Shown: positions 44,097 to 53,005 of the stretch, piece after piece
Numbering within the stretch: position 1 is the stretch's first letter
Layout: every line of letters begins with the position of its first letter
Source: Streptomyces sp. BHT-5-2
GTDB lineage: Bacteria > Actinomycetota > Actinomycetes > Streptomycetales > Streptomycetaceae
NCBI RefSeq assembly: GCF_019774615.1
Contig: NZ_CP081497.1
Location: forward strand, 1,736,001 to 1,800,000
Length of the DNA stretch: 64,000 nucleotides
Direction: 5' to 3'
Position numbers and translations under genes: made by a program
Notes under the pieces: generated by a model
What the model was told of the DNA's origin: nothing
Seen by the model: the letters and a program-made list of their open reading frames with translations, nothing else
Database searches by the model: none

Positions 44097-44123
44097 CAGT
44101 CAAGGGTATCTGTGTATGCACGT

Positions 44124-44155
44124 CGCCCGTCGGGGGAATGTTCCCTCGACGGGCG
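44124..44155 (-). terminator. Terminator after the LuxR-type regulator
   Basis: Arms 44124-44138 and 44141-44155 pair at 14 of 15 positions (with a short tip), 22 bases after the regulator's stop on the minus strand. Confidence 0.65.
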
Positions 44156-44176
44156 AGAAGGGGCGGGAGGCGGGCT

Positions 44177-44839
44177 TCAGTGGATGATGCCGGTGCGCAG
44201 TGCGACCGCCACCATCCCGGCCCGGTCGCCGGTGCCGAGCTTGCGCGCGATCCGGGCCAGATGGCTCTTCACGGTCAGCGCCGAGAGCCCCATCGAGACG
44301 CCGATGGCCTTGTTCGACTGGCCCTCCGCCACCAGCCGCAACACCTCCACCTCGCGCCCGGACAGCTCACGGTAGCCGCCGGGGTGGCCCGGGGCGCCCG
44401 GCGGGCGCCGCTGCATACGGGCCGCGTTGGCCCCGATCGGAGAGGTGCCCGGCCGGCCCGGCAGGCCGAGGTTGGTGCGGGTGCCGGTGACGACGTAGCC
44501 CTTGACGCCGCCGGCGAGGGCGTTGCGCACGGCGCCGATGTCGTCGGCCGCGGACAGTGCGAGGCCGTTGGGCCAGCCGGCCGCCCGGGTCTCGGACAGC
44601 AGGGTCAGGCCGGAGCCGTCGGGAAGGTGGACGTCGGCCACGCAGATGTCGCGCGGGTTGCCGACGCGGGGACGGGCCTCCGCGATGGACGAAGCCTCGA
44701 TCACGTCACGTACGCCGAGGGCCCACAGGTGACGGGTGACGGTGGAGCGGACGCGAGGGTCGGCCACGACGACCATGGCGGTCGGCTTGTTCGGGCGGTA
44801 GGCGACCAGGCTCGAAGGCTGCTCAAGGAGAACTGACAC
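44177..44839 (-). CDS. LuxR-type response regulator with atypical receiver
   Basis: A 220-aa DNA-binding regulator. The C-terminal HTH is a clear NarL/LuxR type (ELSGREVEVLRLVAEGQSNKAI, GVSMGLSALTVKSHLARIARKLG). The N-terminal 115 residues look like a receiver domain: VVVADPRVRS gives one acidic pocket residue and ICVADVHLPDGSG the phosphorylatable Asp. The conserved Lys after the last strand is Thr in GYVVTG, and only one Asp is left in the acidic pair. No sensor kinase is adjacent. It is probably an orphan regulator that works without normal phosphorylation. Confidence 0.85.
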   Translation of the reverse strand: MSVLLEQPSSLVAYRPNKPTAMVVVADPRVRSTVTRHLWALGVRDVIEASSIAEARPRVGNPRDICVADVHLPDGSGLTLLSETRAAGWPNGLALSAADDIGAVRNALAGGVKGYVVTGTRTNLGLPGRPGTSPIGANAARMQRRPPGAPGHPGGYRELSGREVEVLRLVAEGQSNKAIGVSMGLSALTVKSHLARIARKLGTGDRAGMVAVALRTGIIH

Positions 44840-45056
44840 CGGGCCTCCTGGGGAGTGGCGGGGACGGAAGCCGGCTGGGGAAAGCCGGAATGATCCGTGT
44901 TTGAAGGGTCACTGACCTCTTCGGCAGCAATACGTCGGGACTTTAGAGTTTGATCACGATTTAGTTAGGGGCAATTCGGGCAAATCGGATGCGTGAGCGA
45001 TCAAGGTGGGCATGGACTGCACATCGAGGTGATCACAGGCGTACGGAAACGGCGAA

Positions 45057-45091
45057 GTGCCGCGCACCCGGACATCCCGGACACGCGGCAC
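45057..45091 (-). terminator. Hairpin downstream of the DUF3000 gene
   Basis: Perfect 8-bp arms GTGCCGCG (45057-45064) and CGCGGCAC (45084-45091), with a further CCGG/CCGG pairing in the loop, 20 bases past the stop. Confidence 0.5.
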
Positions 45092-45111
45092 CTTGTCGTC
45101 GCGTTGCTCCC

Positions 45112-45768
45112 TCAGCGGGCCTGCGGACCGCGGCGCTGCGGCAGCGCCACCACCCCGCCGGGCGGCGCCGGTTCGAGCGGCGTCGGCGGCAGCCCCGCCA
45201 CCTGGCACAGCAGATCGCACCACGCCGACAGGTGCGCCGCGAGATCCGGCACCCCGCCGGGCCCCTCCTCCGGCGTCCACGACGCCCGGATCTCGATCTG
45301 CGTCACCGGCTCCCGCGCCGCCAGCCCGCCGAAGTAGTGCGACCCGGCCCGGGTGACCGTCCCGCTCGGCGCGCCGTAGCGCACCCCGCGCGCCTCCAGC
45401 GCACCGGTCAGCCAGGACCACGACACCTCGGGCAGCAGCGGATCGGTGCCCATCTCCGGCTCCAGCTCCGCGCGGGCCAGCGTCACCACCCGGAACGTCC
45501 CCTGCCAGGTCTCGTCGCCGGCCGGCTGGTGCAGCACCACCAGCCGCCCGTCCGCCAGATCCCGGTCCTCGCCGTCCGGCCCCGCCCCACGTTCGACGAC
45601 CGCGGCCTCCAGCGCGTAGGCGTACGGTGCGAGCCGCTTCGGCGCGGGGGTCGGGTCGGTCTCGATCTCCGGCCGCAGTCGTGCCGCGCGGAGCGCCTCG
45701 ACCGCCTGACGGAAGGGGATCGGTGTCTCGTCCGCGCTGTCCGCGAGGTGTTCTTGAGCCGCAGCCAT
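45112..45768 (-). CDS. DUF3000-domain protein
   Basis: A 218-aa cytoplasmic protein of an actinobacterial family without a known activity. PIPFRQAVEALRAARLRPE at the N terminus and GTDPLLPEVSWSWLTGALEARG in the middle, then SHYFGGLAAREPVTQIEIRASWTP, are the family's conserved blocks. No catalytic motif, signal peptide or membrane span is seen. It is divergent from hemE with about 100 bases between them. This pairing is widespread in Streptomyces and hints at a link to heme synthesis, which is unproven. Confidence 0.85.
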   Translation of the reverse strand: MAAAQEHLADSADETPIPFRQAVEALRAARLRPEIETDPTPAPKRLAPYAYALEAAVVERGAGPDGEDRDLADGRLVVLHQPAGDETWQGTFRVVTLARAELEPEMGTDPLLPEVSWSWLTGALEARGVRYGAPSGTVTRAGSHYFGGLAAREPVTQIEIRASWTPEEGPGGVPDLAAHLSAWCDLLCQVAGLPPTPLEPAPPGGVVALPQRRGPQAR

Positions 45769-45870
45769 GCCCGGAAGGGTAGGCGGAAGACGGCGCGCAT
45801 ACGGGGAGGACACCCGATGCGCGCGTCGCCCGTTCGGAGGTGCCGAGGGGCGCATGCGAAGATTTGCCGC

Positions 45871-46938
45871 GTGAGCGCCAACGATGCCCGGACGGGCCAG
45901 CAGCAGACCGCGACGTACGACTCGGCCTTCCTCAAGGCGTGCCGGCGCGAGCCGGTGCCGCACACGCCGGTGTGGTTCATGCGGCAGGCCGGGCGCTCGC
46001 TCCCCGAGTACCGCAAGGTCCGCGAGGGCATCGCGATGCTGGACTCCTGCACGCGGCCCGAGCTGGTCACCGAGATCACGCTGCAGCCCGTGCGCCGGCA
46101 CGGCGTGGACGCCGCGATCTACTACAGCGACATCGTGGTGCCCCTGAAGGCCATCGGCGTAGACCTCGACATCAAGCCCGGCGTCGGCCCCGTCGTCGAG
46201 AACCCGATCCGCAGCCGGGCCGACCTGGAGCGGCTGCGCCCGCTGGAGCCCGGCGACGTCCCCTACGTCACCGAGGCCATCGGCCTGCTCACCCGCGAGC
46301 TGGGCGGCACCCCGCTGATCGGCTTCGCCGGCGCGCCGTTCACCCTCGCCAGCTACCTCGTCGAGGGCGGCCCGTCCCGCAACCACGAGCACACCAAGGC
46401 CCTGATGTACGGCGACCCGCAGCTGTGGGCCGACCTGCTGGACCGGCTCGCGGACATCACCGCCGCCTTCCTCAAGGTCCAGATCGAGGCCGGGGCCGGT
46501 GCGGTGCAGCTCTTCGACTCCTGGGTCGGCGCGCTCTCCCCGGCCGACTACCGGCGCTCGGTGCTGCCGGCCTCCGCCAAGGTCTTCGACGCGGTCGCCT
46601 CCCACGGCGTCCCGCGGATCCACTTCGGCGTCGGCACCGGCGAACTCCTCGGCCTGCTGGGCGAGGCCGGGGCGGACGTGGTCGGCGTCGACTGGCGGAT
46701 CCCCCTGGACGAGGCGGCCCGCCGGGTCGGCCCCGGCAAGGCGCTCCAGGGCAACCTCGACCCGGCCGTGCTCTTCGCCCCCCGCGAGGCCGTCGAGACC
46801 AAGGCCAGCGAGGTGCTCGACGCCGCCGCCGGCCTCCCGGGCCACATCTTCAACCTCGGCCACGGCGTGCTGCCCGACACCGACCCGGACGCGCTGACCC
46901 GCCTCGTCGAGTACGTCCACACCCGGACCGCGCGCTGA
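45871..46938 (+). CDS. hemE: Uroporphyrinogen decarboxylase
   Basis: A 355-aa enzyme that converts uroporphyrinogen III to coproporphyrinogen III, the last step shared by all heme routes. The signatures PVWFMRQAGRSLPEYR (substrate-binding Arg) and GFAGAPFTLASYLVEGG are intact, as is YYSDIVVPLKAIG with the catalytic Asp. The GTG at 45871 gives the usual length. No clear ribosome site was seen, so it may be leaderless or weakly translated. hemY and hemQ lie 5 kb downstream in the same direction, with three minus-strand genes in between. Confidence 0.96.
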   Translation: MSANDARTGQQQTATYDSAFLKACRREPVPHTPVWFMRQAGRSLPEYRKVREGIAMLDSCTRPELVTEITLQPVRRHGVDAAIYYSDIVVPLKAIGVDLDIKPGVGPVVENPIRSRADLERLRPLEPGDVPYVTEAIGLLTRELGGTPLIGFAGAPFTLASYLVEGGPSRNHEHTKALMYGDPQLWADLLDRLADITAAFLKVQIEAGAGAVQLFDSWVGALSPADYRRSVLPASAKVFDAVASHGVPRIHFGVGTGELLGLLGEAGADVVGVDWRIPLDEAARRVGPGKALQGNLDPAVLFAPREAVETKASEVLDAAAGLPGHIFNLGHGVLPDTDPDALTRLVEYVHTRTAR

Positions 46939-46943
46939 AGGGG

Positions 46944-46990
46944 GCGGGAGGCCGGGGCCGGCCCCTCCGGGTCAGGCCCCGGCCTCCCGC
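46944..46990. terminator. Bidirectional terminator between hemE and the reductase
   Basis: Perfect 14-bp arms (46944-46957 and 46977-46990). The right arm overlaps the last codons of the convergent disulfide reductase gene. Confidence 0.75.
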
Positions 46991-48360
46991 ACCGCCGCGG
47001 TCGCCTTGCGGGCCGCCACCAGGACCGGGTCCCACACCGGTGAGAACGGCGGTGCGTAACCCAGATCCAGGGCGGTCATCTGCTCCACCGTCATCCCCGC
47101 GGTGAGCGCCACCGCGGCGATGTCCACCCGCTTCGCGGCGCCCTCCCGGCCGACGATCTGTACCCCCAGCAGCCGCCCGGTGCGCCGCTCGGCGAGCATC
47201 TTCACGTGCATCGGGCGGGCCTCGGGGTAGTAGCCGGCGCGGCTGGTCGACTCGATGGTGACGGTCACGAACCGCAGCCCCGCCGCCCGCGCCTGGCGCT
47301 CCAGCGGCCCGGTGCGGGCGATCTCCAGATCGCAGACCTTGCTGACGGCCGTGCCGACGACCCCCGGGAAGGTCGCACAGCCACCGGCCACGTTGGACCC
47401 GATCACCTGGCCGTGCTTGTTGGCGTGGGTGCCCAGCGCGATGTGCCGGTGCTCGCCGGTGATCAGGTCGCGCACCTCGACGCAGTCCCCGCCCGCCCAG
47501 ACGTGCTCCTGGCCGGCCACCCGCATCGCCAGGTCGGTGCGCAGGCCGCCGGACGGGCCCAGCGGCAGACCCGCCGCCTCGGCCAGCGCAGTCTCCGGGC
47601 GGACGCCCAGCCCGAGCACCACCACGTCCGCCGGGTACTCGGCGTCGTCCGTGACCACCGCGCGGGCCGGGCCGTCCGCCCCCTCCGTCAGCACGGCGGT
47701 CACCCGCGCGCCGGTCACCACCTCGATGCCCATCCCGGACATCGCGGTGTGCACCAGCGCCCCCATGTCCGGGTCCAGGGTGGACATCGGCTGCGCGCCC
47801 TGCTCCAGCACCGTCACCTCGTAGCCCCGGTGCACCAGCGCCTCGGCCATCTCGACGCCGATGTAACCGGCGCCGATCACCACCGCCCGCCGGACCGGCG
47901 CGCCGCGCAGACCGGTCAGCAGCCGCTGCCCGTCCTCCAGCGTCTGCACCCCGTACACGCCCGGCGCGTCGATCCCCGGCAGCGGCGGCCGCAGCGGGCG
48001 CGCCCCGGTGGCCACCACCAGCTTGTCGAAGCCGGTCCACTCCTCCCGGCCGCCGTCCGCCAGATCCCGGCTGCGCACCCGGCCCCGGTCCAGGTCGATC
48101 TCGGTGACCTCGGTGCGCAGCCGCAGGTCGATGCCGCGGGCCCGGTGCTCGTCCGGGGTCCGGGCGATCAGCGCGTCCGGACCGTCGACCAGGCCGCCCA
48201 CCCAGTACGGGATGCCGCAGGCCGAGTACGACGTGAAGCGGCCGCGCTCGAAGGCCGTGACGGCCAGCGCGTCCGGGCCCTTCAGCCGCCGGGCCTGTGA
48301 GGCGGCGGACATCCCCGCCGCGTCGCCGCCGATGACCACCAGCCGCTCCGGCGCCGCCAT
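46972..48360 (-). CDS. FAD/NAD-linked disulfide reductase (CoA-disulfide reductase-like)
   Basis: A 462-aa pyridine nucleotide-disulfide oxidoreductase. The FAD fold is VVIGGDAAGMSAASQARRL, the single redox Cys is in TSYSACGIPYWVGG (C43 or thereabouts), and the NAD fold is AVVIGAGYIGVEMAEAL. VWAGGDCVEV contacts FAD, and a C-terminal dimerisation domain is present. The one-Cys arrangement matches CoA-disulfide reductases, NADH oxidases and persulfide reductases. The rhodanese domain found in some relatives is absent. GAGAGGAG lies just upstream of the ATG at 48360. Substrate not determined. Confidence 0.88.
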   Translation of the reverse strand: MAAPERLVVIGGDAAGMSAASQARRLKGPDALAVTAFERGRFTSYSACGIPYWVGGLVDGPDALIARTPDEHRARGIDLRLRTEVTEIDLDRGRVRSRDLADGGREEWTGFDKLVVATGARPLRPPLPGIDAPGVYGVQTLEDGQRLLTGLRGAPVRRAVVIGAGYIGVEMAEALVHRGYEVTVLEQGAQPMSTLDPDMGALVHTAMSGMGIEVVTGARVTAVLTEGADGPARAVVTDDAEYPADVVVLGLGVRPETALAEAAGLPLGPSGGLRTDLAMRVAGQEHVWAGGDCVEVRDLITGEHRHIALGTHANKHGQVIGSNVAGGCATFPGVVGTAVSKVCDLEIARTGPLERQARAAGLRFVTVTIESTSRAGYYPEARPMHVKMLAERRTGRLLGVQIVGREGAAKRVDIAAVALTAGMTVEQMTALDLGYAPPFSPVWDPVLVAARKATAAVREAGA

Positions 48361-48490
48361 CGCCGTCTCCTCTCGTTCGGTGCCGTGTTCCGGTCGGTTC
48401 CGTCCGCTCCACCGTGTTCCATGATCGCGGTGCGGGGTGCCGTGGTGCGGGACCGGCGGCGCCCGGCCGGACCGGAAGCGGGCAGCGGGA

Positions 48491-49948
48491 TCAGAAGGGG
48501 TAGGCCGCCGGGGTGGCGCGCACCGTCGTCCAGCGGGTCTCGGTGAACGCGTCGAGGTTGGCCTCGCCGCCGAAGCGGGCGCCGGTCCCGGAGTCGGCCA
48601 GCCCGCCGAAGGCCGCCACCGGCTCGTCGTTGACGGTCTGGTCGTTGATGTGCAGCAGCCCGGTGGGGATCCGGTCGGCCAGCTCCAGGGCGCGGGCCGC
48701 GTCACGGGTGACGACGCCCAGCGCCAGCCCGTAGGGGGACTCGTTGGCCAGCGCCACCGCCTCGTCGAGGGTTCTGAAGGCGCGGACCGGCGCGACCGGC
48801 CCGAAGACCTCCTCGCCGTACGCGGGGGAGGCGCCCACCGAGCCCGGACCGCCGGCGTCCGGGCCCGCGTCGGCGAGGACCGTCGGCCGGTAGAACAGCT
48901 CCTCATGCGTGCCGCCGGCGGCGATCCGCACGCCTGCCGCGGCGCTCTCCCGCACCAGCGCGTCGATCCGGTCGAGCTGCCCGCGGTCGATGACCGGGCC
49001 GAGGTGGACCTGCGCGCGGAACGGGTCCCCGACCGTCAGCGCGTCCGCCTTCGCCGCCAGCCGCGCCACGTACTCGTCGTAGAGCGAGGCGTGCACCAGG
49101 TGCCGGCCGGCCGTCATGCACACCTGGCCCTGGTGGAAGAACGACGCCCAGGCGGCGGTGGACATCGCCGCGTCCAGATCGGCGTCCGGCAGCACCAGGA
49201 AGGCGCTGTTGCCGCCCAGTTCGAGATGGGCCCGCTTGAGGTGCTGCGCGGCCAGCGCGCCGACGCTGCGGCCGGCCGCGGTCGAGCCGGTGAAGGAGAT
49301 CATCCGCACCCGCGGGTCCTCGACCAGCGTCCGTCCCACGTCCGCGCCGCCGGGCAGGACGTGCAGCAGCCCCTCCGGCAGACCGGCCTCGGCGAGGACC
49401 GCGGCGAGCACGTGCCCGCCGCACACCGCGGTCCGCGGATCGGGCTTGAGCACCACCGCGTTGCCCAGCGCCAAAGCCGGCGCGACCGACCGGACCGCGA
49501 GGACCAGCGGGACGTTGAACGGTGCGATCACCCCGACCACACCGGCCGGCACCCGGGTGGTGTACGACAGGCGCGGCGCGCCCGAGGGCAGCACCTGGCC
49601 GAGCGGGCGATGGGCGAGCGCGGCGGCCTCGTAGCACTCCTCGGCCGCGGTGCGGATCTCGAACCCGGCCTTGCCGCGGACGCTGCCGGCCTCCCGGACG
49701 AGCCACTCGCCGATCTCCTCGGCGTGCCGGTGCACGAGGTCGCCGGCCCGGCGCAGCACCGCGGCCCGCTCCGTGTACGGCCGGCGCGCCCAGTCCCGCT
49801 GCGCCGCGGCGGCCGCGATCGCCGCGTCCGCGACGTCGGCGGGTGCGGCCAGGGTCAGCTCCGCCAGCGCCTCGCCGGTCGCCGGTTCCAGCGCCGCGGC
49901 GGGGCCGCCGCGCAGGGCGCACCAGTCCTTGGGGTCGAGCAGGGCCAT
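48491..49948 (-). CDS. Aldehyde dehydrogenase (benzaldehyde dehydrogenase-like)
   Basis: A 485-aa NAD(P)-dependent enzyme that oxidises an aldehyde to an acid. The general-base Glu is in LELGGNSAFLV, the catalytic Cys in HQGQVCMTAGRH, and the cofactor motif is MISFTGSTAAGRS; PYGEEVFGPVAPV-type residues follow. The APFNVPLVLAVRSVAPALALG segment is typical of the benzaldehyde and vanillin dehydrogenase branch. It precedes a minus-strand reductase but is separated by about 130 bases. An aromatic aldehyde substrate is likely but not proven. Confidence 0.9.
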   Translation of the reverse strand: MALLDPKDWCALRGGPAAALEPATGEALAELTLAAPADVADAAIAAAAAQRDWARRPYTERAAVLRRAGDLVHRHAEEIGEWLVREAGSVRGKAGFEIRTAAEECYEAAALAHRPLGQVLPSGAPRLSYTTRVPAGVVGVIAPFNVPLVLAVRSVAPALALGNAVVLKPDPRTAVCGGHVLAAVLAEAGLPEGLLHVLPGGADVGRTLVEDPRVRMISFTGSTAAGRSVGALAAQHLKRAHLELGGNSAFLVLPDADLDAAMSTAAWASFFHQGQVCMTAGRHLVHASLYDEYVARLAAKADALTVGDPFRAQVHLGPVIDRGQLDRIDALVRESAAAGVRIAAGGTHEELFYRPTVLADAGPDAGGPGSVGASPAYGEEVFGPVAPVRAFRTLDEAVALANESPYGLALGVVTRDAARALELADRIPTGLLHINDQTVNDEPVAAFGGLADSGTGARFGGEANLDAFTETRWTTVRATPAAYPF

Positions 49949-50084
49949 CGGGCCAACCTCCGGGATAGCGGGGACAGTTGATTGGTCAACGAGTGTCCCC
50001 CATGTCGCCGCCGCACGCCCGCCGAACGCCCGACGCCGGACCGCCGGTCCGTCCCCGGGCCCGACCCGTCGGAGCGACAGCGCC

Positions 50085-51293
50085 CTAGCGCTCCAGCACC
50101 ATCGCCGACCCCTGACCCACGCCGATGCACAGGGCCGCCAGGCCGGTGCCCGAGCCCCGGGCGGCGAGTTGGTGGGCCACCGCGCCGGCGAGCCGGGCAC
50201 CGGAGGCGCCCAGCGGGTGGCCGATGGCGATGGCGCCGCCGCGCGGATTGACCACCGTGGGGTCGAGTTCCGGCCACTGGGCGACGCAGCCCAGCGCCTG
50301 GGCCGCGAACGCCTCGTTCAGCTCGCAGACCGCCAGGTCGCCGAAGCCCCGCCCGGCCCGCGCAAGCGCCCGCCGGACCGCCTCGACCGGGCCCAGCCCG
50401 AACAGCTGCGGCTCGACGCCGGTCACCGCGCTCGACCGGACGCGGGCCAGCGGCTCCCGCCCGGTGGCCCGCAGTCCCTCCTCGCTGACCAGCAGCAGTG
50501 CGGCGGCGCCGTCGTTGAGCGGCGAGGAGTTGCCGGCGGTGACCGTGCCCCCCTCGGCGCGGAACACCGGCTTCAGCTTGGAGAGCGCCTTCAGCGAGGA
50601 GCTCTCCCGGATCGTCTCGTCACGGGCCAGGTCCACCCCCGGCACCGGCACGACCTCGGCGGCGTAGTCGCCCGCCGCCCAGGCCCGGACTGCCTTCTGA
50701 TGGCTGGCCAGCGCGAACACGTCCTGCTGCTCGCGGGTGATGCCGTGCTTCCCGGCGATCAGCTCGGCGCCCTCGCCCAGCGACACCGTCCACTCCGGCG
50801 CCATCCGCGGATTGACCATCCGCCAGCCCAGCGTCGAGGAGAACATCTCCTGATGGCCCGCCGGGAAGGCCCGTTCCGGCTTGCGCAGCACGTACGGCGC
50901 CCGGCTCATCGACTCCACGCCGCCGGCCACCGCGATCTCCGCGTCGCCGTGCGCGACCGCCCGCGCCGCCTGGACGACCGCCTCCAGCCCGGACCCGCAC
51001 AGCCGGTTGACCGTCACCCCGGGCACCGTGACCGGCAGCCCGGCCAGCAGCACCGCCATCCGCGCCACGTTGCGGTTGTCCTCGCCCGCGCCGTTGGCGT
51101 CGCCGAAGTACACGTCGTCGATCCGCTCCGGGTCGAGCCGCGGGGTGCGGTCCACCAAGGCGCGCAGCACATGGGCGGCGAGATCGTCGGGGCGCGTCCC
51201 GGCCAGTGCGCCGCCGTACTTGCCGACCGGGGTCCGCACCGCGTCGACGATGTAGACGTCCCGTACGGCGTCCCCTGCGTGTGGCTCGGTCAT
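50085..51293 (-). CDS. Acetyl-CoA acetyltransferase / beta-ketoadipyl-CoA thiolase type
   Basis: A 402-aa thiolase. The nucleophilic Cys is in VNRLCGSGLEAVVQAARA, the active-site His in AIAIGHPLGASGARLAG and the second Cys in ALCIGVGQGSAMVLER. The ELNEAFAAQALGC motif is intact. The RLCGSGLEAV form and GDANGAGEDNRNVARMA fit the PcaF/PaaJ branch that cleaves beta-ketoadipyl-CoA, so aromatic catabolism is possible. The ATG at 51293 starts a long spacer before the divergent hemY. Confidence 0.9.
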   Translation of the reverse strand: MTEPHAGDAVRDVYIVDAVRTPVGKYGGALAGTRPDDLAAHVLRALVDRTPRLDPERIDDVYFGDANGAGEDNRNVARMAVLLAGLPVTVPGVTVNRLCGSGLEAVVQAARAVAHGDAEIAVAGGVESMSRAPYVLRKPERAFPAGHQEMFSSTLGWRMVNPRMAPEWTVSLGEGAELIAGKHGITREQQDVFALASHQKAVRAWAAGDYAAEVVPVPGVDLARDETIRESSSLKALSKLKPVFRAEGGTVTAGNSSPLNDGAAALLLVSEEGLRATGREPLARVRSSAVTGVEPQLFGLGPVEAVRRALARAGRGFGDLAVCELNEAFAAQALGCVAQWPELDPTVVNPRGGAIAIGHPLGASGARLAGAVAHQLAARGSGTGLAALCIGVGQGSAMVLER

Positions 51294-51539
51294 CAGGCTG
51301 TGTCCTCGCTGTCTGCGCTGTCTGGGCCGTCCGCGCGTACCGGCTCGGGCCGGCCGGGCGGTACGAAGATCGCCGCCCGCCGCCCCGAGTCTTTGCCCGG
51401 CACCGCCCGGTGTCAACGGTGCGGCCGGCCACCTTCACCGGTCGGCGCCGGACGCCCCGGGCGCATCGGGCGCCGACCGGCTGCCGGGGGCCCGGACCGG
51501 CCCCGAACGGCCCGGACCGGCTCTGAGAGAGTGGAGGGC

Positions 51540-53003
51540 ATGAGCACAGCGCACAGGGGTACGGGCGGGGCGCCCGGTCATGTCGTGGTCGTCGGCGGCG
51601 GGATCGCGGGGCTGGCCGCCGCGCACCGGCTGCTGGCGGGCGGGGCCCGGGTGACCCTGCTGGAGGCGTCGGGGCGGCTCGGCGGCAAGCTGCTGGCCGG
51701 CGACGTCGCGGGCGTGCCGGTCGATCTCGGTGCCGAGTCGATGCTGGCCCGGCGGCCGGAGGCGGTGGAGCTGGCGCGGGCCGTGGGCCTGGCCGACCGG
51801 CTCCAGCCGCCCGGCACCGCCACCGCCTCGCTGTGGACCCGAGGTGCGCTCCGCCCGATGCCCAAGGGGCACATGATGGGCGTCCCCGGCGACCTGGGGC
51901 CGCTGGCCGCCTCCGGGGTGCTCTCCCCGGAGGGCCTGGCGCGCCTCGAACAGGACCGGACGCTGCCGACGACCGAGGCCGGCACCGACGTCGGGGTCGG
52001 CGAGTACGTCGCGGCCCGGCTCGGCCGGGAGGTCGTCGACCGGCTCGTCGAGCCGCTGCTCGGCGGGGTCTACGCCGGCGACGCCTACCGCATCTCGATG
52101 CGCGCCGCCGTGCCGCAGCTCTTCGACGCGGCCCGCCGCGGCGGTTCGCTGATCGAGGGTGTCCGGGCCGCCCAGGAGCGCGCCGCGGCCGCCGTGCCCG
52201 AGGGCCCGGCCGCGACCGGCCCGGCATCGGTCTTCATGGGCATCGCCGGCGGCATCGGCGCCCTGCCCGGCGCGGTCGCGGACGCGGTGCGCCGCTCCGG
52301 CGGCGAGATCCTGCTGCGCACACCGGTCGACGCCCTGCACTGGACCGGCGCGGACGGCTGGCACATCCGGGCCGGCGACCACGCGCTCACCGCCGACGCG
52401 GTGGTCCTGGCCGCCCCCGCGGCCGCCGCCGCACGACTGCTCCGCCCCGGTTCCCCGGCGGCCGCCGGCGAACTGGCCGCCGTCGAGTACGCCTCGATGG
52501 CGCTGGTCACCATGGCCTTCCGGCGAGCCGACCTGGTCACCGTGCCGAGCGGCAGCGGCTTCCTCGTCCCGCCGGTCGACGGCCACCGGATCAAGGCGTC
52601 CACCTTCGCCAGCCACAAGTGGAACTGGATCGCCGAGGCCGACCCGGACCTCTTCGTGCTGCGCACCTCCCTGGGCCGCTACGGCGACGAGGCGGACCTG
52701 GCCCGCGACGACGCCGAACTGGTCGGGCTCTCCCTGGCCGACCTCGGCGAGGCGGTCGGCCTGGCCGCCCGGCCGGTGGCCACCACCGTCACCCGCTGGG
52801 ACGGCGGGCTGCCGCAGTACACCGTCGGCCATGTGGACCGGGTGGCCCGTGTCCGGGCCGCGGTCGCCGGCCTGCCGGGCCCGCTGCGGGTCTGCGGCGC
52901 GCTCTACGACGGCGTCGGCATCCCGGCGTGCATCGGCTCCGCCGGCCGGGCCGCCGACGAGATCCTCGGGACCCTGGCGGCGGGCGCCGTCGCCGGCGAG
53001 TGA
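51540..53003 (+). CDS. hemY: Coproporphyrinogen III oxidase (HemY/CgoX)
   Basis: A 487-aa FAD enzyme of the protoporphyrinogen-oxidase superfamily. The N-terminal nucleotide fold is VVVVGGGIAGLAAAHRLLAGG, followed by LLEASGRLGGKLL. The central RLGREVVDRLVEPLLGGVYAGD and C-terminal GVGIPACIGSAGRAADEIL (FAD contact) are diagnostic. In Gram-positives with HemQ this enzyme oxidises coproporphyrinogen III to coproporphyrin III. The ATG at 51540 follows GTGGAGGG. hemQ follows after two bases, so the two are an operon; ferrochelatase is not in the window. Confidence 0.95.
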   Translation: MSTAHRGTGGAPGHVVVVGGGIAGLAAAHRLLAGGARVTLLEASGRLGGKLLAGDVAGVPVDLGAESMLARRPEAVELARAVGLADRLQPPGTATASLWTRGALRPMPKGHMMGVPGDLGPLAASGVLSPEGLARLEQDRTLPTTEAGTDVGVGEYVAARLGREVVDRLVEPLLGGVYAGDAYRISMRAAVPQLFDAARRGGSLIEGVRAAQERAAAAVPEGPAATGPASVFMGIAGGIGALPGAVADAVRRSGGEILLRTPVDALHWTGADGWHIRAGDHALTADAVVLAAPAAAAARLLRPGSPAAAGELAAVEYASMALVTMAFRRADLVTVPSGSGFLVPPVDGHRIKASTFASHKWNWIAEADPDLFVLRTSLGRYGDEADLARDDAELVGLSLADLGEAVGLAARPVATTVTRWDGGLPQYTVGHVDRVARVRAAVAGLPGPLRVCGALYDGVGIPACIGSAGRAADEILGTLAAGAVAGE

Positions 53004-53005
53004 GA

